Positions 34,636 through 46,032 of a stretch of 54,877 nucleotides of DNA are shown in pieces. The notes under the pieces were generated by a model, which had not been told where the DNA came from, did no database searches, and saw nothing but the letters and a program-made list of their open reading frames with translations. How positions within the stretch are numbered: position 1 is the stretch's first letter; the number at the start of each line of letters is the position of its first letter. The translations under genes were made by a program, and so were the position numbers. Where the stretch lies: NCBI RefSeq assembly GCF_001039355.2, contig NW_019776000.1, positions 87,182 through 142,058 of the forward strand. Reading direction: 5' to 3'. This stretch comes from Lingula anatina (lineage: Eukaryota; Brachiopoda; Lingulata; Lingulida; Lingulidae).

Positions 34636-37600
34636 ATGGCTACCAAAACGGAGTCAGATAGCTCTCTTCGATCGAAGAAAGAACTGACAGAAAAGTTCCT
34701 ACAGCTTCGAAAACAAGCTCTGGAAGATGGAGTATACGATAGCTACCTCCGTGAGGTGTTTTTAAAACATGCCAACAAAGGTTCTACGAAGAGATTCACT
34801 TTGTTTGGATCCAGGAAGTTATTCATCGCTAGCGCTGTTTTCGTTGTACTGGGGATCATATATTACAACTGCCCCTTTACTTATCAAGATGTCTTAGACG
34901 AATTTTATACAAGCAGGTGCTTGGTTGAAAACAGTGCAATACTTGGGGAGATTGCCAGACCTCTTGCAGATTGCGGTATATGCCGTGGCTTGAGTGAAGT
35001 CCCCATCATAAACAACTTAAGTGAGGAAGAATTTGTTGAAAAATACGCTTACACGGGCAGACCAGCGTTAGTGAGAGGAGAGACGGGGAACTGGACGGCA
35101 TTTGAGGTGTTTTCTTTTGACTACTTCAAGGAGTTATACACAGAAACCCCAGATGCATTTGAGATAACAGAAAATGAATGTCAGTTCTTTTCGTACCAGT
35201 CAAGGTTTTCTTCACTGGAGGAAATGTTTAATATGTCCAAAGAGAGGGCAAATTATGAGGAAGGACAGGAGCACTGGTATATTGGCTGGTAAGGGGGGCA
35301 CTTCTGAATTAAGCGAAGCCCAGGTTTAAATTAAAAAAAATTGTTATACTATAAATTTATATGTGGAACACACATGCACACACACACTCTATCCATTGCA
35401 AATAAATACAATTACTACAGTACTTTTTAAATGCTGTCACTTTCTTCATTCTCTGTAGGAGTAATTGTGTTGCTGATGTTGCCAAAAAGTTGAGGAAGCA
35501 TTATCAGAAGCCTCACTTTTTACCCAAGGACTCGGAAACCAGCTCTCTGGACTGGATATTTATGGGCTGGTCAGGAGATGGGGCAGCTATGCACGTAAGT
35601 TTTAAGTCTAAAGCTATAATTTATTGTTACATAGAAAGAGCCCTCTGGGCATGGTTGATAAACCACTCTTTCCCTATAGGGAAGCTTCTTTTCACTTGAG
35701 TATTTTAAAAGTCAAATAGCTGAAGAGTGCAAAAATGTTTTTGTTTTCTTCACTTTGTGATGTACACATAATTTATTTTCTTGTTATACATTGTGAAAGT
35801 AAAATTCATCCGGTGTAAATTAATTGCATAAATCAGTCAGTCAGGGAGGAGGAGCTATGCAGGTAAATTAAACCTTAAAGCTTGAGGCTACCACTGATTA
35901 TTGGAGAGAGCACTATGGGCATGGCTGACAAGATGATTGATCATGCTGCAAGTCAATGAGAAGGGGAGGTTGATGCCAGTGGAGGTTGCATAACAACTGT
36001 GATGCCAGCAGCATTGTGACCTGTGTATTTATGTTCAATGCCTTTGTGAAATTTATCATCCTTTGGAATACTGGTGCCTAGACAAAATTGTAAAACCAGT
36101 GTCTAAAGAAGTTTTTTTTTTTTTCAATTTAGAAACATGTTGCTTATTTATTTTTTATTTTGGTGCTTGCTATCTGGGTCAGTGGATCTCAGTTTTTACT
36201 GGCCAAGCTTAAAGTTTTCCTGCCCCCAAAATTTTTAATAAAAAAACTTAAACGTTCACTCGTTGCAGATGTTTCAATTTTCTAAAAGAATTAACATTAT
36301 ATTCTCTTTCACAAAAATCTTAACATCTTTAGGAGAAAAAAGAACTGTAAACAAGGATTGCATTTTTAACACCCCGAGTTCCAGAAATTGTTGGAAATTT
36401 ACCTCCACTATTAGCATCCATGTGCTGTTTTCAAAAGAAGCATGCTGATACTGTACTAGTAGGTTATACCATGTAGTATTCTCTAAAGCTCAGGCTTGGC
36501 CAGAAAATTGGATGTCCTGGGGCAATGGACAGGGGTCATTTTGGACACCAAATGATTTGCAAAAGCAATTTCAATTTGAAAATATTTCTGCTCATTTTAA
36601 CTGAATGTTATACCAGTGGGCATTACAAGATACAGAGACAGTCTAGTCCACAAAAACATTTTTTCAAATATAATACATTTTGGTATACCGTGTATATTTT
36701 TGAGTATATATATTTTATAACAATTTATTTTAAAGGTATTAGGAAAATTTAAGATGGATCTTCTGTTTTATAAATAACTTTCTTGAACCATGTAGATAAT
36801 CCACATGTGCGCAAAATGAATATTTAAGTTGTGTCTACCTCTGCGTCTGAGTTTTATAACCCTAATTGTTAATTTTTATGTACATATATATCCATAGTTG
36901 GACCAGGTCCAGAGGCCGTCCTGGCAGGCCCAGATCAAGGGAGAGAAGACCTGGTACCTCTTGCCTCCACCAGAGTGTGAAGATGTCTGCAACGCGCTGG
37001 AAGTCACCGTGAAAAAGGGAGATATAAGTAAGTGGATGTCGCAGAAAGAGAATGGTGACACAAATACTGTGATATGTTTTTGCTTTTGGTGCAGTTATGT
37101 CAAATTTTGATTTATCACTGAATTTTGGTGCCAAATCCTCGTTGTGTTTAAGTCATATTTCATTGCAGTTGATCACCTGCTTGTTCTCCAGATATAAGAA
37201 GAGGTTTCAAAAGTTAGTTTGTTTCCAACAATTGGGGTATACCACAGTTGGGGCTGGTTTCAAAAAAAGCTTTTTAATACACTGAAGACTTTAGTTAGTC
37301 TTAACTTTGGACAAATATTATCATCTACTTTGAACAAGTTAACCCACAGAAAGTACTGCATCTGTTGGTTTTCTCCCCCTATATGAAACAGAGGCAATGT
37401 TTTGGCTACTATCAGTTTATCTTCAGTCAAAGTTAACTAAACATTTTGGTCCTATAGTTGAAACCAACTTTTGATGATAAGTTTTTTTATAAAACTAGCC
37501 TCAGAACTTACAAACTTAAAGATGAAGCAGTCTTTGGATCAATTTTTTCCTTTTTCTTCTCAGTTCTGCTAGATACTAACCAGTGGTATCATTCTACATA

Positions 37601-37649
37601 TATCCACGAGGGAGAGATGAGTATCACCATTGGTTCAGAGTATGATTAG
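34636..37649 (+). CDS. Membrane-anchored JmjC / cupin-like oxygenase
   Basis: Four exons join in frame: 34636-35288, 35459-35594, 36898-37027, 37564-37649, giving 334 aa. I chose the ATG at 34636 for its better context; an in-frame ATG at 34615 would add seven residues. A charged N-terminus is followed by one hydrophobic segment (about 62-77, LFIASAVFVVLGIIYY). This suggests a type II membrane protein with the catalytic domain in the ER/Golgi lumen or outside the cell. The C-terminal half is a JmjC/cupin-8 fold. Its iron triad is visible as H263-x-D265 (split exactly across the exon 2/3 junction: AMH|LD) and H316 in QWYHSTYI. A Lys in KGEKTWYLLP may bind 2-oxoglutarate. JmjC enzymes of this small type hydroxylate proteins or demethylate lysines; the substrate here is unknown. 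Exons 3 and 4 are repeated downstream (39899-40509). Confidence 0.85.
35841..35930. repeat. Old partial copy of JmjC exon 2 end
   Basis: This 90-bp stretch aligns, with many changes, to 35571-35660. That segment includes the last bases of exon 2 (GGAGCTATGCA against GGCAGCTATGCA), its splice donor and the following intron up to GGGCATGGxTGA. It is a decayed duplicate 270 bp downstream of the real exon end. The left border of the large tandem segment falls inside it. Confidence 0.65.
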
Positions 37650-38936
37650 ACCCAAATGGCCGATGAAGCACCCTGAGTTTGTGAGGAATTAGTAACGTTC
37701 ATGACAGACACAGGCTGGGAGGAGGAAACTGAAACTTGGGCTGGCTTTAAGAAATATAACAAAGACCAAGAGTGAAGTAGTGTGGAATTTTTCCCCTGAA
37801 GGACTAAAGGAAAATGTGATCTCAAGATATTCATACATTCCATGCACTGCTTTTTTCAATTTAAAGTATAAATGGGGATTTATTCATTCAGCTGTTTAAA
37901 TTTATGCAAGTGGAAATGATATACTTAAAGTGACTGTATCAGTATTGTTGATACTTACTCGATTTTAAATATGATGCAGTGTTATAGACATAAAGAGCTA
38001 TTGCAATTATTTTTAAACTGCTTGCAACTTTTTTATTTGATTTTTAAAGTTACTTTATAGCTGAATGTTTTCTGCCTATAAGCTAGGCTGTGTGTAGAAT
38101 TATATTTTTACAGAGGACTATTAAATATATTATTACTTTATCTTAATTGTTTAGTTTTCATACCTGGCAAATCTCTTATAAAAAAAAAGTGCTTCCATTG
38201 TAGATAAACATTTCAATTATTTCTACTACTGGATTGGCATCTGATCCAGACTCCCCCTATCAATATTTACCATATGATGATGGTGGGAAATAATTCATAG
38301 AAATTTATTTAAGAAACAGATACAAAATAGTTTCTATCTCAAAGTAAGTGGAGAGAAAATATTTTTATCAGTCTTTAGTTGACTATTAGAATGGTGACTT
38401 GAAGTGTTCGTATCAGACACCAAATCTGGTTTTAATCTTAATCAAGGTCATGTTATTCTTTGTCAAATTCTATACTAATCACTCATAGACCCCATTTTAA
38501 ATACAATGCTGATAAAATAAAATAACTTTGTTTATTAAATTAGTCCATACATTGTATAATCATGGCAAACAAAATGCATGAAAACAGCAGTTTTTTGTAG
38601 TAGTAAAACAGTTGGACTGGCAGTAAGCACTGACATAGAACTAGGTTTAACTTAAAATTAACTGTCAATGAGCAACAGATTCATGGCATTACTGAAACAC
38701 GAAGCTTTGTCAACTTCACAGGTCTACACACAGCCGAGGTTCTCTCCTCTTACTGAAGTGGTCAGAAAAAATGACCATAATAAGTTTTCTATACAGCTGG
38801 TTTTATGATGAAATGGACGAGCGCTGATCCTATGGAAAAAGTAAATGAGATTAAAAAGCCGACATTATTCTGGAACTTGCCCATGCCTAAATTATCGGCA
38901 TGGATATCCTTTTAGAAACACTCCTTTCAAAGTGAC
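35913..38936 (+). repeat. Tandem segment, copy 1 (3.0 kb)
   Basis: It extends from CTATGGGCATGGCTGAC to CCTTTCAAAGTGAC and covers intron 2, JmjC exons 3 and 4, the 3' UTR and the flank beyond. The segment at 38953-41805 repeats it at high identity by eye. Copy 1 has about 150 bp in intron 3 (about 37290-37452, between TTTAGT and TCCTAT) that copy 2 lacks, plus smaller indels. After the stop at 37649 I see no further gene in it. Confidence 0.93.
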
Positions 38937-38952
38937 ANGTTTTAAAGGACCC

Positions 38953-41805
38953 CTATGGGCATGGCTGACAAGATGATTGATCATGCTGCTAGTCAATGAG
39001 AAGGGGAGGTTGATATCAGAGGTGGTTGCATAACAAATGTTATGCCAGCAGCATTGTGACATGTGTATTTATGTTCAATGCCTTAGTGAAATTTATCATC
39101 CTTTGGAATATTGGTGCCTAGACAAAATTGTAAAACAAGGGTCTAAAGAAGTTTTTTTTTCATTTATGTGTCTAACAGTGATAGAAACATGTTGCTTATT
39201 AATTTTTTTATTTTGGTGCTTGCTATCGGGGTCAGTGGATCTCAATTTTTACTGGCCAAGCTTAAGGTTTTCCTGCCCCAAAAATTTTCAGTAAAAAACT
39301 TAAACGTTCACTCGTTGCAGATGCTTCAATTTTCTAAAAGAATTATCATTATATTCTCTTTCACAAAAATCTTAACATCTTTAGGAGAAAAAAGAACTGT
39401 AAACAAGGTTTGCATTTTTAACACCCCGAGTTCCAGAAATTGTTGGAAATTTACCTCCACTATTAGCATCCATGTGCTGTTTTCAAAAGAAGCATGCTGA
39501 TACTGTACTAGTAGGTTATTACATGTAGTAATCTCTAAAGCTCAGGCTTGGCCAGAAATTTGGATGTCCTGGGGCAGTGGTCATTTTGGACACCAAATAA
39601 TTTGCAAAAGCAATTTCAATTTGAAAATAAGATACAGAGACAGTCTAGTCCACAAAAACAGATTTTTCAAATATAATACATTTTGGTGTACAGTGTATAT
39701 TTTTGAGTATATATATTTTACAACAATTTATTTTAAAGGTATAAGGAAAATTTAAGATGCATCCTCTGTCTTATAAATAACTTTCTTGGGCCTTGTAGAT
39801 AATCCACATGTGCGCAAAATGAATATTTGAGTTTTTCTGGCCTCTGGGTCCAAGTCTTATAACCCTAATTGTTAATTTTTATGTATATATATTCATAGTT
39901 GGACCAGGTCCAGAGGCCGTCCTGGCAGGCCCAGATCAAGGGAGAGAAGACCTGGTACCTTCTGCCTCCACCAGAGTGTGAAGATGTCTGCAACCCGCTG
40001 GAAGTCACAGTGAAAAAGGGAGATATAAGTAAGTGGATGTCGCAGAAAGAGAATGGTGACACAAATACTGTGATATGTTTTTGCTTTTGGTGCATTTATG
40101 TCAAATTTTGATTTATCACTGAATTTTGGTGCCAAATCCTCATTGTGTTTAAGTCATATTTCATTGCAATTGATCACATGCTTGTTCTCCAGAAATAAGG
40201 AGAGGTTTCAAAAGTTAATTTGTTTCCAACAATTGGGGTATACCACAGTTGGGGCTGATTTCAAAAAAGGCTTTTTAATGCACTGAAGACTTTAGTCCTA
40301 TTGGTCCTATTGTTGAAACCAACTTTTGATGATAAGTTTTTATATAAAACTAGCCTCAGAACTTACAAACTTAAAGATGAAGCAGTCCATGTCTTTGAAT
40401 CAATTTTTTCCTTTTTTTCTCAGTTCTGCTAGATACTAACCAGTGGTATCATTCTACATATATTCACGAGGGAGAGATGAGTATCACCATTGGTTCAGAG
40501 TACGATTAGACCCCAGTGGCTTGTAGGAGCACCCTGAGTTTGTGAGAAATTAGTAACATTTATGACAGACACAGGCTGAGGGGAGGAAACTGAAACTCAG
40601 GCTGGCTTTAAGAAATATTACAAAGACCAAGAGTGAAGTAGTGTGGAATTTTTCCCCTGAAGGACTAAAAGATAATGTGATCTCAAGATATTCATACATT
40701 CCATGCACTGCTTTTTTCAATTTAAAGTATAAATGGGGATTTATTCATTCAGCTGTTTAAATTTATGCAAGTGGAAATGATATACTTAAAGTGACTGTAT
40801 CAGTATTGTTGATGCTTACTCAATTTTAAATATAATGCACAGTGTTATAGACATAAAGAGCTATTGCAATTATTTTTAAACTGCTTGCAACTTTTTTATT
40901 TGATGTTAAAAGAGTTACTTTATAGCTGAATGTTTTCTGCCTATAAGCTAGGCTGTGTGTATAATTATATTTTTATAGAGGACTATTAAATATATTATTA
41001 CTTTATCTTTATTGTTTAGTTTTCATACCTGGAAAATCTCTTATCAAAGAAAAAATTTGCTTCCACTGTAGATAAACATTTCCATTATTTCTACAGCTGG
41101 AATGACATCTGATCCAGACTCCCCTATCAATATTTTGCCCTATGATAATGATGGGAAATAATTAATAGAAATTTATTTAAGAAACAGATACAAATTCATT
41201 TCCACAACAAAGTAAGTGGAGATAATATTTGTATCAGATGGGAGTCTTAAGTTGACATTTAGAATGGTGACCTGAAGTGTTCGTATCAGACACCACATCT
41301 TTTAATCTTAATCAAGGTCATGTTATTCTTTGTCAAAATCTATACTAATCACTCACAGACCCATTTTAAATACAATGCTGATAAAATAAAATAACTTTGT
41401 TTATTAAATTAGTCCATATATTGTATAATCATGGCAAACAAAATGCATGAAAACAGCAGTTTTTTGTAGTAGTAAAACAGTTGGGCAGGCAGTAAGCACT
41501 GACATAGAACTAGGTTTAACTTAAAATTAACTGTCAATGAGCAACAGATTCATGGTTTTATTGAAACACGAAGCTTTGTCAACTTCACAGGTCTACACAC
41601 AGCCGAGGTTCTCTCCTCTTACTGAAGTGGTCAGAAAAAATGACCATAATAAGTTTTCTATACAGCTGGTTTTATGATGAAGTGGACGAGCGCTGATCCT
41701 ATGGAAAAAGTAAATGAGATTAAAAAGCCGACATTATTCTGGAACTTGCCCATGCCTAAATTATCGGCATGGATATCCTTTTAGAAACACTCCTTTCAAA
41801 GTGAC
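38953..41805 (+). repeat. Tandem segment, copy 2 (2.85 kb)
   Basis: Second copy of 35913-38936 in direct orientation. Just 16 bp separate the two, and that spacer contains an ambiguous base (N at 38938). Copy 2 then continues directly into the 3' flank of UBFD1. It lacks JmjC exons 1 and 2. Either this is a genuine partial gene duplication, or two haplotype contigs with overlapping ends were joined without merging. Confidence 0.93.
39899..40509 (+). CDS. Duplicate JmjC exons 3 and 4
   Basis: Exons 39899-40028 and 40424-40509 copy JmjC exons 3 and 4 with intact splice signals, frame and stop. The only coding difference I see is CNPLEV in place of CNALEV; other changes look silent. The Asp of the HxD motif, the putative 2-oxoglutarate lysine and the final iron-binding His are all kept. 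Without exons 1 and 2 this set could only be used as an alternative 3' end spliced from exon 2, producing an almost identical protein. Near-identity also fits an allelic copy misplaced by assembly. Confidence 0.7.
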
Positions 41806-42004
41806 TGAATACAAATGCAATCAACAGCTGTAACATGTGACTACCAAAATCTCCTTTCTAAACTTGGTTGGATTAATCTCTGAATTTGCATAAATATTAA
41901 GATTTTCTCTAATTAAAAGATCCAAGCGTAAAGAGACATTTTCTATCCCATTGGTGTTTCTCTAGATGTGACGTGTCAGTGAGTGTCAGAACATGTCAGT
42001 CGTG
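41806..42004 (-). other. UBFD1 3' UTR / flank
   Basis: Unique sequence between the tandem segment and the UBFD1 stop. It probably forms the 3' UTR of UBFD1. The GTGTCAG-type motif is repeated several times near 41972-42010. Confidence 0.45.
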
Positions 42005-45000
42005 TCAGAAGAACTGCCATTTTCCTAATACTGTGTCTTTGATTGCATCAACATACTGTGCAGGGACCCAGTAGATCCAGTACCGAGACGCCTCTGTGGG
42101 CCCTAGTTGAATGCCCTGTAAAAAAAAACACAAGTGGGTGCCTAATAAGTTGTAGACTCTACATATTTATGTGTATTTGTATTATATGTGTATTTAAGCA
42201 TCACATCCCATTATTTTCACCTATTATGTAATTTCAAATATCACAATGAGCAAAAGGCCTCACATTTCGAGTTTTTTTCATGTTGGCAACCCTTTATTAC
42301 ATGTGTCACAGGCAAGATTGAAATTCAAATCAAATACATAACAATGTCAGTATCGATTCCAAAGTCAAATGACATGTTAGACAGCAGCTAAATTTAAAAC
42401 ATAAACCAAAATGTATTCTCTGAATTATAATACCAGCAGTCTTCTATGGTCAGTGGTGTAACAGTTTGTTAAATCTTAAATTGTTGTCAAAAAGATGAGA
42501 CAGTTTCAAGACTGATATACTCCTCTTTAGCTACGTGTTTTTAATGACATCAAGAGCAATGATGATAAAATACTAGTATTATTATCATCATCAATACCTA
42601 CCATTAGATGATATGCTTCATGACCCTCAATAGGTTCACTAACCACTGCTTTTATGGAATTCATTGGAATTTTATCTGTCCTCTCTGAAAAATTAATCTC
42701 AGTTTATGTATCAAAAAACAAACAGACAAAAAAGATTCTTCTCCAGCAACACCTATGAACATATCCTATTTAAAAAAAAACATCCCACTCCCTACCGCAC
42801 ATTTTCAATTAGTTAATTGGTTATTATTATACATGATAGGAATTTTAACAATGGGAAATAATAATTGTTGAAAATGTGATAGTTGTAGGATGATATTACC
42901 AGGACTAAATATATATATATATCCTACACACCTATACCTGTACAAATTAAAAACATACATGTACACAAAAATGCTCAAGTCTGCTTCACAGAAGAATTTT
43001 GGAGAGGAAGTTGGCCTTCACTTGTATACTACAATGTCTAATTCAACTCAGTGTTAATCAACAGTAGTCCAACTAGAAATAAATACTGCACCTGTTTTGT
43101 AAAAATAAAAATACATAGCTACTGTTTAAGATTATCGTTTTTTATAATATTACAGTGGACAACTGCAGAATTATCCAGAGTTGAAGCAGACCTAATTTCC
43201 ATGTAAAAGCTAAGACCCTCCTTTCAGTTTGAAGCTCTTTTAATTCATGAAACAGGCCCCAGATACCAAAAATCCATTTTTTTTTTTTTTTGTCTTTCAC
43301 CTTTTGTCCCTATCCAGAGCTGATCCAGTTCCAGTTTGAAGGTGAGTCGGACTTTGCCCCCCGCCTTGTTATACATTCCTGATACAGGGACTGTGGGTAG
43401 AGGCTCTTTTACCCCCTTAATACCTGGGGCAACATCATCTGGTTTTCCATATTTTTCTAAAACTTTTTTGTGCATCTGGAAATGAATGGTACTGATTTTT
43501 TTACCAATTAACACCAGGGTGACTTGTGCTATTTATATAAACTATTATCACATGGTTAATGTAGTGTAATTTCCACATAAGCCAAGCTGCTCAATAAAAA
43601 TGCCAAACTAACTTCAATCTCCTTCAATCAAATTGTGATAGCATTTGTCAGATAAATGGAAGAGTGAGTCTTGTGAGAAAACTGCTGAAATACGATATGA
43701 ACATTTGTCAAAAATTACAAATCAGCAATATTTACCTTTCTTATGAATAATTATTTTTCCTCATATCTATCATATACCTTTTGATTACATAGAGCTTCCT
43801 TTTGTGCTGTTGCCACAGCCTCTTCTTTCTGTATTTCTTTAGGATCTGGTGCATTGACAGCCATCACATCTTGGAGTTTGGATCCTACTACCATGAATTT
43901 TGCACCTTTTGTCACTTTCAAGTCTCTTAATGTTTGGTCATCTTTCACTAACCCTGAAAAGTGTATATTTTAAAAGTAAAAATGTACATTATTTCCTCTC
44001 ATATATAGTACTGCCGAGTCTCTCTTTATTCATTCATTTATAAATCCATTTACAAGTGTGTTTGTATTTATCTGTCAGTTCACTTATTTATTTCTGTATA
44101 ATTATACAAGTGCTAATAATAAAAGCATTCTTTTACTAACTTTAAACGATGAAAACTTCAAAATGTAGATTGCAATTTTGCGGAAACATTGCAGCAACTA
44201 TTATATTGGTATATTTTTAACTCATCAGTACATACCTTTGTACATAACTTTTTGCATAGCTACTGGTACACCTGAAATACATGGTAAAGGGTTGTTTTAT
44301 ATCCAAGTTCTATGGACAAAGTTTCTGTAGTTTCAATTTGATAAATCTTAACAATGAGAGAGAGAGTGAGTTTTATTATGATGTAAGAATGATTATCAAT
44401 TTTTATGCACTTACTTGTTAAAGTCTGTATATGAGTTTTGAGGTTTGAGACAGTCTCATCCATATCAAAAGATACATCATATTTTTGTTTATTATAAATA
44501 ACTTTTATGTCCACCATTTCCTTTGGTTTTGTATCTGAAGTTGACTGTATATTGTTTTCTGAAATTTCACTGGAACTTCCTGGAAAATTATTATATTGAT
44601 TAGAAATGTAACATACTAGCCACATAACAGAACTAATACAAATCAGGACTAAGCACAGATTTTCTACAACCTTAATTATGTTTTACCTTCACAAAAGAAT
44701 ATGAAAGTGTTTTTTGTAAATTGTAATTTATCATTTGAAAATTTTGGCTTACTCAAAAATAATCTTTACAAGATTTTCAGTAGAAAGAAAAAGAGAAAGA
44801 AAGAAATGCAACTTCATCTTTGACTTGAATAATTTACATATTCTCAGAGTCATGGTATTACCTGTTCTTGTGTCTTCTGACTCAGATTTTTCTTCAACTT
44901 TAGAATTTCCATCTGTATTTGACTTCTCTGTCTCAGAACTTGGTTCAATTTTATGATTCTGATTATCATTTTCATTTGTTTCCATTTCCAACTTTGGATC

Positions 45001-45666
45001 CATAGCTAGAATACAACAGAACAGAACAACTTAGGAGAGAAGTGGACATATGTAGGTTTTTGCCTTCATGTAAAATTGCCTTCTTAAGGGCAAAAGTTAA
45101 AACAAAATCATTCAAATGTTATGTCAGCATAAAACTAAATCTGTTTTAGTGAGATATTCTGACCTTTAAAATCATGGGTGGTAAAGGAGATAAGAATAAC
45201 ATGTGATTTGAACTTTTCAATGCAATTTCCTAACACATAGCCATAGTTCTAGTGTTCAAACCAAGCTAAACAATTAAAACACTAAAATCACCTGGTCAAT
45301 CCTAATAATGATATATACATGTAGTTATATATGGCACGTTTGAAGTATGCTGCTTAGTTCACTATCAGACACAATAATATAAACGATGCATCTTGAAAGA
45401 AATGCGGCAGCAATGTCAACAAAAAGGTTAAATTGGCAATCTGCATACTATTACTTATTATTTTTAATTTTTTTATTATCATTCCACTGGGTAGGATATT
45501 GCGTTTCTTGTTAACCGTGTCCATGCTCGATTGTCTAAACTCCGCATCATATAATTTTGCAGGTGCCCCAATTTCTCACTCACCAAGGGAATGTTTCACT
45601 TTTACTTCGGATCAACGATCAATTTTTTAGTTTTTTCGATTGCTTACCTGAATCATCAGTAGCCAT
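42005..45666 (-). CDS. UBFD1: Ubiquitin domain-containing protein UBFD1
   Basis: UBFD1 carries a ubiquitin-like domain and a conserved C-terminal domain; in mammals it has been linked to NF-kB signalling and is otherwise poorly understood. Eight exons (high to low): 45666-45648, 45005-44862, 44579-44415, 44271-44236, 43953-43778, 43475-43301, 42684-42602, 42115-42005. They sum to 909 nt, 302 aa, close to the human length of about 309. The N-terminus is acidic and hydrophilic, so probably disordered. The ubiquitin-like fold begins at VDIKVIYNKQKYDVSFD and continues through PVAMQKVMYKGLVKDDQTL. The C-terminal domain contains PTVPVSGMYNKAGGKVRLTF, IPMNSIKAVVSEPIEGHE and GPTEASRYWIYWVPAQYVD, and ends GKWQFF, as in vertebrates. 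All splice phases agree. It is head to head with MSRB1. Confidence 0.96.
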
Positions 45667-46032
45667 TTGTTAATATTGCAATCTTTTTGCGCAGAAGAGC
45701 ACAATAGAGGTGGCAGCACTTGACTATGGGAAACCTTCGTAGACTGCTTTGTATCAAGATAACACAATGCCAACGTTAAATAATTCTTCGTCTGTAAAAT
45801 ATATTACTATCATTTATATCGTGTAACTCGTTTTTCAAATTTCAACTATTGTTTTACTTTAAAGCAATTTCGTCCAGATTTTCCATAATAGCTTTAACAC
45901 CATTGCATCAGCTTAATCTTGTCTTGATAACTAGATCCGCTTCCCGTCAAGTGCTGCCCCTTGACCTGACGTTTTACATTCACGTTTATATAACTTCAAC
46001 AGCAGTTTCTGACCCAGCAGGACAGAGTGATG
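45667..46032. promoter_or_regulatory. UBFD1/MSRB1 divergent promoter region
   Basis: The 366 bp between the UBFD1 and MSRB1 start codons must contain both 5' UTRs and promoters. No TATA box at a convincing position was seen. The promoter role is inferred from the head-to-head arrangement. Confidence 0.5.

Noticed and set aside
39168-39500. 110-codon ORF in the second tandem segment
   Set aside because: A shorter, interrupted version exists in copy 1 (36263-36448), it is intronic in position, and it has no family resemblance.
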